From positions 1 to 23,648 of IMG/VR virus record IMGVR_UViG_3300023087_000104: 23,648 nucleotides of DNA. The stretch is one strand, 5' to 3'. The notes below the pieces were generated by a model, which ran no database searches, was not told where the DNA came from, and was given only the letters and a program-made list of their open reading frames with translations. Positions 11,463-18,189 of the stretch are shown in pieces. Each line of letters starts with the position of its first letter. The first letter of the stretch is position 1. The position numbers and the translations under genes are program-made. This DNA is from a virus.

Positions 11463-11903
11463 ATGAAAAAGCTGATTTCAATGCTTAAACGCCATGAAGG
11501 CGAGGTAAAAACTAACGGCAGGCATGTAGCGTACAAGTGCCCAGCCGGATACTGGACTCTGGGAATCGGGCGTAATATAGACCCAGAAAACGGCATTGGG
11601 CTGTCAGACGATGAGGTTGACTACCTCCTAGAGAACGATATTGCCAGAGTAACCAAGGAGTTAGCCGCAGAATATAAGTGGTTTAACGATCTTGATGATG
11701 TACGAAAAGATGCTATTATTGACATAGCATTTAACCTCGGAGCTACGCGTTTACGTGGCTTTCGACGCGCATTAGCCGCTATGAAAGCGGCGGATTATAA
11801 AACTGCTGCGACAGAGTTCTTGGACTCTAAGTGGGCAAGACAGGTTGGTGGCCGTGCTTTGGAGCTAACCGACATGATTGCCAGTGGCGAGTATGCGGAA
11901 TGA
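11463..11903 (+). CDS. T4-type lysozyme (endolysin, GH24-like)
   Basis: 146 residues from ATG 11463; an adjacent TTG at 11460 adds one residue. The N-terminal active-site region reads LKRHEGEV, then VAYKCPAGYWTLGIGRNID. Glu12 is the general acid, Thr32 matches T4 Thr26, and the position of T4 Asp20 is Cys26. The E...C-X5-T arrangement is known in natural phage lysozymes and Asp20Cys T4 lysozyme is active, so the enzyme should cleave peptidoglycan glycan strands. The C-terminal helical lobe is intact (VRKDAIIDIAFNLGATRLRG, SKWARQVGGRALELTDMI). No signal peptide or signal-anchor is present, so it is a canonical holin-dependent endolysin. The 39-base gap upstream has no Shine-Dalgarno sequence. 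Confidence 0.9.
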   Translation: MKKLISMLKRHEGEVKTNGRHVAYKCPAGYWTLGIGRNIDPENGIGLSDDEVDYLLENDIARVTKELAAEYKWFNDLDDVRKDAIIDIAFNLGATRLRGFRRALAAMKAADYKTAATEFLDSKWARQVGGRALELTDMIASGEYAE

Positions 11904-11910
11904 GGTTTAG

Positions 11911-13782
11911 ATGGCTGTCAGAAAACTACAATTCAAACCGGGTGTAAATAGAGAAACCACCCGTTACGCCGCCGAAGGTCAGTGGTACGACACTAACAAG
12001 GTGCGCTTCAGACGTGGGCTACCCCAGAAAATAGGCGGGTGGCAGCGTATTTCCTCAGAAACTTATTTAGGTGTGGCCAGATCACTGCATAACTGGGTGA
12101 CCCTTTCTGGCCAAAACATAGTAGCCCTTGGCACTAACCTGAAATATTACCTCGAACGTGGGGGTGCCTATTTCGATATTACCCCCATTAGAGCTACTAC
12201 AGCAGCCGGTGACGTGACTTTTGCTGCTGTTGATGGTTCTGCCACTCTTACTGTTACTGACACAGCCCACGGTGCCTCACAAGGCGACTACGTGACATTT
12301 TCCGGTGCGGTATCTCTGGGCGGCAACATTACGGCTGATGTATTAAACGCAGAATATACAGTAACCACTGTGGTAGACGATGACAACTACACCATCACAG
12401 CTACGGCCACGGCCAATGCGTCTGATACAGGCAACGGCGGGGCTTCTGTCGTAGGTGCGTACCAGATACCTGTCGGCAATGAGATCGAGGTGCCCGTTAC
12501 TGGTTGGGGTGCAGGGCGTTGGGGTTCAGGCACTTGGGGTACGGGTGGTTCTACCAATGCTTCTATGCGGTTGTGGTCAGAAGCTAACTTTGGCGAGGAC
12601 TTGTTTTTTGCCTACAGAGGAGGCGTACCGCTTTACTGGGACGCCACAAACGGCACTACGACAAGAGGTGTATACGTCAGTTCCTTGGGTGGAGCGTCCG
12701 ATGTACCTACTATAGTAAATCTAGCGTTTGTATCAGACATATTTCGCTTTGCGTTCTGTTTTGGGGCGAATGACTTGGGCGGCTCTACGCTTGACCCCAT
12801 GCTGATCCGTTGGTCAGACCAAGAAGACGTGGCTAACTGGACGCCTGCCGCTACCAACCAAGCGGGTAGTTTGCGCCTGTCAGAAGGCACAGAAATCGTA
12901 GACGCCATCCAAGCACGTCAAGAGGTGCTGGTCTGGACTGATTCGGCCTTGTACGGCCTACAGTATCTGGGTGCTCCAGAGGTATGGGGAGCGCAGCTTC
13001 TGGGTTCAAACCTGACCATAGCCAGCCCGAATGCGGCGGTATACTCAAACAACATTGCCTACTGGATGGGCACAAACAAGTTTTACTATTACGATGGTAC
13101 GGTCAAGACGTTACCCTGTGACGTGCGCAGCTACGTATTTGATGACTTCAACCAAGAGCAGGTTGACCAAGTAATCTGTGGCTCTAACGAGCAGTTTGAT
13201 GAGATATGGTGGTTCTATTGCTCTTCTGAAGCCACACAGAACGACCGTTATGTGGTCTATAACTATGTCGAAAACGTCTGGTACTACGGCACACTAAGCC
13301 GTTCGGCGTGGATTGATTCAGACATACGAGAGTACCCGATAGCTGCTACTTTTAGTAACAACTTGGTCTATCAAGAGTACGGCGTGGATTGTAACGAGCT
13401 AGGCTCGGCGAACCCGATTGTGGCTACTATAACCTCGGCACAGTTCGATCTGGACGATGGCGACCGGTTCATGCTGATTAACAAGATGCTGCCTGATATG
13501 ACGTTTGACGGCTCTACAGCGGATTCTCCTGCGGCTACCATGACTCTGAACCCCTTGGAAAACTCAGGTTCTGGGCGGTATGACCCAGCCTCAGTCGGGG
13601 GTAACAGCAGCGCAACGGTCACCAGAACAGCCGTATTGCCTGTAGAAGAGTTTACAGGGCAGGTATTTACACGGGTACGGGGTCGGCAGATGTCGATCAA
13701 GATTGAGTCTACAGAGCTAGGAGTAACGTGGAAACTAGGCGCACCTAGAATGGATATGCGGCCTGACGGTAGGAGAGGTTAG
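11911..13782 (+). CDS. P22 gp10-like DNA-stabilisation / tail-hub protein
   Basis: 623 residues. The N-terminus FKPGVNRETTRYAAEGQWYD, then NKVRFRRGLPQKIGGW, and the C-terminus VRGRQMSIKIESTELGVTWK with GAPRMDMRPDGRR are signatures of the marine-phage relatives of P22 gp10, which closes the tail machine to keep packaged DNA in. Strand-loop repeats in between (YWDATNGTT, MLIRWSDQEDVANWTP, LVWTDSALYGLQYLG, YWMGTNKFYYYDGTVKTLPC, DEIWWFYCSS) suggest a propeller. Residues about 99-175 (DTAHGASQGDYVTFSGAV, LNAEYTVTTVVDDDNYTITA) look like a small FCCH-type beta barrel inserted in it. Residues 198-213 are a Gly/Trp segment (GWGAGRWGSGTWGTGG) that resembles the one in the repeat protein at 4586. GAGG precedes the ATG. 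Confidence 0.75.
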   Translation: MAVRKLQFKPGVNRETTRYAAEGQWYDTNKVRFRRGLPQKIGGWQRISSETYLGVARSLHNWVTLSGQNIVALGTNLKYYLERGGAYFDITPIRATTAAGDVTFAAVDGSATLTVTDTAHGASQGDYVTFSGAVSLGGNITADVLNAEYTVTTVVDDDNYTITATATANASDTGNGGASVVGAYQIPVGNEIEVPVTGWGAGRWGSGTWGTGGSTNASMRLWSEANFGEDLFFAYRGGVPLYWDATNGTTTRGVYVSSLGGASDVPTIVNLAFVSDIFRFAFCFGANDLGGSTLDPMLIRWSDQEDVANWTPAATNQAGSLRLSEGTEIVDAIQARQEVLVWTDSALYGLQYLGAPEVWGAQLLGSNLTIASPNAAVYSNNIAYWMGTNKFYYYDGTVKTLPCDVRSYVFDDFNQEQVDQVICGSNEQFDEIWWFYCSSEATQNDRYVVYNYVENVWYYGTLSRSAWIDSDIREYPIAATFSNNLVYQEYGVDCNELGSANPIVATITSAQFDLDDGDRFMLINKMLPDMTFDGSTADSPAATMTLNPLENSGSGRYDPASVGGNSSATVTRTAVLPVEEFTGQVFTRVRGRQMSIKIESTELGVTWKLGAPRMDMRPDGRRG

Positions 13783-14435
13783 TGGCTAACCGCCTGATAA
13801 ATAAGGTAGAAAATCCTGCCCTGCCGATACCGCCAGAGAAAAACACACTGCGGACGTATTTAGATGACCTGAATAATATTTTGCGTTTGTTTTTCAATAG
13901 GTTAGCAAACAATGTAAACTTGTTAACCGGTGAGTATGGTGGCCAGTTTATAGAAAAGCCTAACGGGTTGTTCTTTTCCACTACAGATCAGCCCATAGCA
14001 GTAGTAAACACAGCTCAGGTAGTTAGTTTTGAAAACACCTATTTGAGCGAAGCGATAACGATAAACGGCGGTTCTAACAGCCAGATTACAGCAACATATT
14101 CTGGTATTTATAACTTCCAGTTTGTAGCCCAAGCAGTTAGTGGGTCAGCCTCGTCCAAGAACGTGTACGTGTGGATCAGGCGAGATGGTACGGATATAAA
14201 CTATTCGGCCAGACATTTGGTTTTATCAGGCTCCAACGACAGTAATGACATTGCGTGGAGTTTTAGTATTGATTTACAGGCAGGGTCGTACATAGAGATG
14301 ATGTGGTCATCGGACGATATAGATACGTCACTAGACGCTGAAACAGCGGTAAGCCCACACCCCGGCGAACCCTCTGCTGTAATTACTGTAACTTTCGTCT
14401 CAACATTGCCTGAGACACTACCGACACCTCCGTAG
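13782..14435 (+). CDS. Virion fibre with C1q-like jelly-roll domain
   Basis: 217 residues from a GTG at 13782 preceded by AGGAGAGG; the start overlaps the previous TAG by one base. Residues 23-49 are helical (LRTYLDDLNNILRLFFNRLA) and could trimerise. From about residue 62 (GLFFSTTDQPIAVVNTAQVV) the pattern is C1q/TNF-like: ITINGGSNSQITATYSGIYN, FQFVAQAVS, VYVWIRRDGTDI, WSFSIDLQAGSYIEMMWSS, VITVTFVST. The S-G-x-Y-x-F strand and the L-x-A-G-x-Y-I-E strand are diagnostic in style. It ends with a Pro-rich tail. Likely a trimeric surface or tail fibre binding a host ligand; it follows the gp10-like tail gene directly. Confidence 0.7.
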   Translation: MANRLINKVENPALPIPPEKNTLRTYLDDLNNILRLFFNRLANNVNLLTGEYGGQFIEKPNGLFFSTTDQPIAVVNTAQVVSFENTYLSEAITINGGSNSQITATYSGIYNFQFVAQAVSGSASSKNVYVWIRRDGTDINYSARHLVLSGSNDSNDIAWSFSIDLQAGSYIEMMWSSDDIDTSLDAETAVSPHPGEPSAVITVTFVSTLPETLPTPP

Positions 14436-14442
14436 GCGAGAT

Positions 14443-16191
14443 ATGAGTGTAACTGATCCTCAGTTTGGTGAAGATGATCCGAAGATTGAAGCAATTGATG
14501 TATTCGGCACTTACGGTGGCGGTAGCGGTGGGAATTTCTTTGGTAACCTGAATGACATTTTAGGTGCTAGGTCAGGAATTGCTGACACTATTGGCGCTGA
14601 TGCAGTAGACGTAGTTCTTGGTGATCTTGGTGATTATTCTAGTTCTGGCGGTGGCACATCTTTGTCAGATCAGATTGCAACTGAAGTTACTACGTTGCAA
14701 GCAGACAATGCTCTAGCTCAAATGGAAAAGCAACTTAAAGATGAAGTTGCGAAAATACAGTCAAACACTGTGCTTTCTGAGTCACAGAAGAAAATCAGAA
14801 TAGCTCAATTGGCTAACGATTGGCTTGTCGAGTCTGGTGCTCCCAATGCCGTCAAAGCCGAGGTAATGACTGAAGTCTGGAGTGAGTTGGGTGAACAAGT
14901 AAATTTAACCGCTGAAGGTTATCAGGAATTACCTTACGCTGGCGCATCTAGTCCTTATGGAGTTCGAGAAGATGAAAGTGGTTTGATTAAATTTATTGAA
15001 TCCACTACTGATGAAGTCGCCGGAGGTGGGGCATCTTCAGAAACAGCAGCTAGTACCGCTCCCGCAGCGGCGGGTGGAGGCGGCGGAACCCCGTCTGGAA
15101 GCGCAGCACAATCAGCCCAAACAGCGGCGGAAGCGGCGGCAACGGCAACAGCAAATGACCCCAATGCGGCAGCGGCAGCAGATATTGTAGAGGCAGCGAT
15201 TGGTAAGGCTAGAGATGTTGGTGAAGCCCCAAAACTACGGGACACATTTCAAGACCCAAACGGTACAGTTTGGATGAACACTGGCCCAGCATCAATGTCC
15301 CCCGGAGAGGAAAATTTCAACACTTGGCGGGCGCTAAACCCCTCTGCCGATGTTATCGCGCAATGGGAAGAAGCCACAGGGGAGACCTACGATCCAAACA
15401 GTTCGCAAATAAGATTCAAAACCTCGAAAGGTGTTTGGCCCACTACCGGAGCTTCTACTACTGAAACTGGGGGAGGTGCTACTCCAACTAGCCAGACCCC
15501 AACTAGCCAGACCTCAACTAGCCAGACCTCAACTAGCCAAGGCGATGATTTATTTTCAAATGCTGCAAGTATTGCTGGAACAATTGCTGCGACAATTTTA
15601 GACAAAGATAAAGATGATGCAGTAGACGTATTAGCCAACGGCACTACAGGCACTAGCACAGACATTACGGACACTACAAGCACAGGCACTGGCACAGACA
15701 TTACAGACATTACAGGCACTGGCACAGACATTACGGATATTACGGACATTACAGGCACTGGCACAGACATTACGGATATTACGGACACTACAGATATCGA
15801 CGATGGTACAGGTGACGGCATCGACACTGGCACAGACCTTACAGATACCGGTGATGGTACAGGCGATGGTGTGGGTGATGGCATAGGCGATGGCATAGGC
15901 GATGGTATAGGCGACGGCACAGGTGTTGACGGTGGGTTTGACCTACCTACAGTAACAACAACTCCTACCACTCAAGGTATGAGGGGGATGTCTACAGAGA
16001 AGGCTGGAGTGGCTGATATAGGTGACCCATACCAGTTAAGTGCTTCTTTATATGAGAACATTATGCGGATTCTTCAGCAAGACAGAGAAAACCGCAAAGA
16101 TGACAGGAACAGGGCAAGAACGTATTATGGCGGTGGTAGCGTGCGTGCTTCGGATCGAATCGACGAAATCGCTAGGATAATTAGAGGCTAA
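14443..16191 (+). CDS. Virion-associated protein with Thr/Asp and Gly/Asp low-complexity repeats
   Basis: 582 residues; AGGCGAG precedes the ATG. The N-terminal half is partly helical (LQADNALAQMEKQLKDEVAK, SESQKKIRIAQLANDWLVES). An Ala-rich stretch follows (about 195-245). Then come four TPTSQ/TSTSQ units, a run of TDIT units mixed with TGTG, and GDGIGDGIGDG. The C-terminus is well ordered (YQLSASLYENIMRILQQDRE, ARTYYGGGSVRASDRIDE, IARIIRG), and the YYGGGSV-ending resembles other marine-phage internal proteins. No enzyme motif is seen. The acidic repeats could bind divalent cations or act as an entropic spacer; both are speculation. Position suggests a minor or internal virion protein. Confidence 0.7.
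   Translation: MSVTDPQFGEDDPKIEAIDVFGTYGGGSGGNFFGNLNDILGARSGIADTIGADAVDVVLGDLGDYSSSGGGTSLSDQIATEVTTLQADNALAQMEKQLKDEVAKIQSNTVLSESQKKIRIAQLANDWLVESGAPNAVKAEVMTEVWSELGEQVNLTAEGYQELPYAGASSPYGVREDESGLIKFIESTTDEVAGGGASSETAASTAPAAAGGGGGTPSGSAAQSAQTAAEAAATATANDPNAAAAADIVEAAIGKARDVGEAPKLRDTFQDPNGTVWMNTGPASMSPGEENFNTWRALNPSADVIAQWEEATGETYDPNSSQIRFKTSKGVWPTTGASTTETGGGATPTSQTPTSQTSTSQTSTSQGDDLFSNAASIAGTIAATILDKDKDDAVDVLANGTTGTSTDITDTTSTGTGTDITDITGTGTDITDITDITGTGTDITDITDTTDIDDGTGDGIDTGTDLTDTGDGTGDGVGDGIGDGIGDGIGDGTGVDGGFDLPTVTTTPTTQGMRGMSTEKAGVADIGDPYQLSASLYENIMRILQQDRENRKDDRNRARTYYGGGSVRASDRIDEIARIIRG
15481..15540 (+). repeat. Four 15-bp coding repeats (T-P/S-T-S-Q)
   Basis: Four consecutive 15-base units, each containing CAACTAGCCA, code for a pentapeptide T-x-T-S-Q. 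Near-identity at the DNA level shows recent slippage or unequal exchange. Confidence 0.8.
15641..15930 (+). repeat. Thr/Asp and Gly/Asp low-complexity coding repeats
   Basis: Units of GGCACTGGCACAGACATTAC and GGATATTACGGACATTACA recur between 15641 and 15790, then GGCGATGGCATA units recur between 15850 and 15920. They encode TDIT and GDGI tandem motifs. The reverse strand stays open across this region only because of the repeat composition. Confidence 0.8.
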
Positions 16192-16193
16192 TT

Positions 16194-17393
16194 ATGGGCT
16201 GGCTTGAAAACTTATATTCTACAAATGGCAAATTTGACCTTGCCAAAGCAGCAGCTACTGCGGGTGGGGTTGCTACTTTATATGGTGCGCTAAAGCCGGA
16301 CAGCAGCGTCGGTGAATTTTTAGGTATGGGTAGTTCTCAGCAACCCGTTGGGTACACGGGCGGCATTCCCGAGTATGAGATATCCCGTGAGGTGCTACCC
16401 GGAGCTTTTGCGACCACTACAGCCGAAGGCACACCTAGAAGACCCGGTTCAATGGGCCGTAGATACTTTACTGATACTACGTTTACCCCAACCGGCGAAG
16501 TAATGAGTGCTGCCGGTACGCCTGCAACTGCAACTGACACCACCGCCACTACCAATGCAGCCAGCGGTCTTCTGAGCGCACTACCAGAAGAAGCAGTTAT
16601 CGGGTTGCTTTCCAGTTTTTTCGGTGGTGGGATCGGGAGTACGGGTGGGGGAGACGAAGATACAACAACCACTCAGGCTGCAACTGACGCAGATGAAGAT
16701 ACAACAACCACCCAGCGAAGACGAAGCCGAACAAGGGAAGCCATAGAAAGCGATCCTGCTCGTCAGACTTATGCAGAAGCCTACACGCCTAGAGCTACTA
16801 CAGGGGAGGTTAGCGATCTTAGCGGGCTTGAGATATACCAGACTGTTCCCGGCAACCAAACACCGTTGTTTAGCGATCCGTACAACGACATAGCTGAAAT
16901 CATAAACTACATGGAGTCAACAGACGGTATTAGCACCGGCGAAGCAGGGCGAGTGTTGGACTATGCTATAACCAACGACATACCGCTAACTGATATTGTA
17001 GAGATAACGCAAGGGATTGATCCAAATTTCACTATAGAAGATGCCGTAGCTTACCTAGAAACTTACTACCCGCATCATTCTTACAATTACCTGAAGAGCC
17101 AAGGTTATGCTGGCGGTGGGCTAGCTTCTTTAGGCGGTAAAGGTTACTACTTAGGTGGCTCTACTGACGGGATGGCAGATCAAATACCCGCTACAATAGA
17201 CGGTCAACAGCCTGCTGCGCTCAGTGATGGTGAATTCGTTATTCCCGCTGATGTGGTGAGTCATTTAGGCAATGGCAACTCTGATGCAGGGGCGCAACAA
17301 CTATATTCAATGATGGATAGGGTGCGTCAAGAACGTACTGGGACTACCAAACAAGGCCCAGAGATCAACCCTACCAAGATGATGCCAGCGTGA
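16194..17393 (+). CDS. Virion-associated protein with C-terminal DGEFVIP domain
   Basis: 399 residues; AGAGG lies just upstream. The N-terminus (MGWLENLYSTNGKFDLAKAA) and a Thr-rich middle with a duplicated DEDTTTTQ are variable. The C-terminal 80 residues are highly distinctive: YAGGGLASLGGKGYYLGGST, DGMADQIPATIDG, then ALSDGEFVIPADVV (residues 342-355), SHLGNGNSDAGAQQLYSMMD, and EINPTKMMPA. This domain is recurrent in marine phages. Its L-x-x-G-E-F-V-I-P core resembles a short motif found in many tape-measure proteins, where it lies near Gly-rich segments. Role in the virion or in DNA ejection is likely but unproven. Confidence 0.75.
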   Translation: MGWLENLYSTNGKFDLAKAAATAGGVATLYGALKPDSSVGEFLGMGSSQQPVGYTGGIPEYEISREVLPGAFATTTAEGTPRRPGSMGRRYFTDTTFTPTGEVMSAAGTPATATDTTATTNAASGLLSALPEEAVIGLLSSFFGGGIGSTGGGDEDTTTTQAATDADEDTTTTQRRRSRTREAIESDPARQTYAEAYTPRATTGEVSDLSGLEIYQTVPGNQTPLFSDPYNDIAEIINYMESTDGISTGEAGRVLDYAITNDIPLTDIVEITQGIDPNFTIEDAVAYLETYYPHHSYNYLKSQGYAGGGLASLGGKGYYLGGSTDGMADQIPATIDGQQPAALSDGEFVIPADVVSHLGNGNSDAGAQQLYSMMDRVRQERTGTTKQGPEINPTKMMPA

Positions 17394-17400
17394 GGTTGAG

Positions 17401-18174
17401 ATGAAATATTACAACAACGGCGGTAACGTAAATAACGTAACAGCAGAAGAGTCTTCGCTCTCTAGCTGGGCTGGCCCGTATGTAACCGACATGCTTGGTC
17501 GTGGCGCGGCTTTGGCAAATATGCCGTATACCCCCTACGAAGGCCCACTTACCGCTGGGGCTTCTGAACTACAGCAACAAGCCTTTGCTGGGTTAGGCGC
17601 GTTAAGCGCACCGAGTACCTTAACTGGGGGGACTACGCAGCAACAAATTGCTGGTCTAATGAACCCATATATTGAACAGGCGCTGAACCCACAGCTAGAA
17701 GCCGCCAGACGCCAAGCCGAAATACAAGCACAGCAGCTTCAAAGCCAGTACGGTAAAGCCGGTGCGTACGGAGGTTCTCGACAAGGTGTGGCCGAAGCTG
17801 AGTTACAGCGCGGACTACTGGACAGGATGGCCCAACTTACCGGAGAAGGCTACCGAACTGCGTACGATAAAGCGGTTGACCTATTAGGTAGAGAGCGAGG
17901 ATACGGCTTGGATGCTCTAGCTGCGCAACGACAAGCAGGTGCAGAACAACGAGCTATAGAGCAAGCAGGTGTAGCTGCTGACATAGCGCAGTTTGAGCAG
18001 GAAAGGGACTACCCATATAAGCAGACACAGTTCATGCAGTCGTTGTTGCAAGGCTTGCCTTTGGAGACTCAGAGTTATTCGTATTACCAACCGTCTGGGC
18101 TACAGAATTTGCAAAGTGGGCTGTCTGATGTGACAGGTATATACAGTCTTTTAAGCGACTATTTCGGGTCTTAA
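17401..18174 (+). CDS. Conserved internal virion-type protein, Gln/Ala-rich helical
   Basis: 257 residues, GAGGTTGAG before the ATG. Signature blocks are YTPYEGPLTAGASELQQQAF, MNPYIEQALNPQLEAARRQA, KAGAYGGSRQGVAEAELQRG, and FEQERDYPYKQTQFMQSLLQ followed by GLPLETQSYSY. I recognise this combination from many uncultured marine phages, normally followed by a long helical protein as here. It is mostly alpha-helical with no membrane segment and no enzyme motif. The gene block 14443-20511 probably encodes proteins carried inside the head or the tail core. The Gly-Gly step NNGGNV at the N-terminus echoes those in its neighbours. Confidence 0.7.
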   Translation: MKYYNNGGNVNNVTAEESSLSSWAGPYVTDMLGRGAALANMPYTPYEGPLTAGASELQQQAFAGLGALSAPSTLTGGTTQQQIAGLMNPYIEQALNPQLEAARRQAEIQAQQLQSQYGKAGAYGGSRQGVAEAELQRGLLDRMAQLTGEGYRTAYDKAVDLLGRERGYGLDALAAQRQAGAEQRAIEQAGVAADIAQFEQERDYPYKQTQFMQSLLQGLPLETQSYSYYQPSGLQNLQSGLSDVTGIYSLLSDYFGS

Positions 18175-18189
18175 GGTTAGGAGTTAGTA

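Noticed and set aside
4862-12550. Diversity-generating retroelement template and variable repeat
   Set aside because: The Gly/Trp segments recur, but there is no reverse transcriptase gene, no adenine-biased repeat pair and no C-type lectin domain in the window.
14955-15245. Minus-strand 96-codon frame and + strand 64-codon frame in the Ala-rich region
   Set aside because: Both are by-products of GCx-rich Ala codons in the 582-residue gene.
15387-15971. 194-codon open frame on the minus strand
   Set aside because: Low-complexity Val/Pro/Ser sequence caused by the reverse reading of TDIT and GDGI repeats; no independent support.
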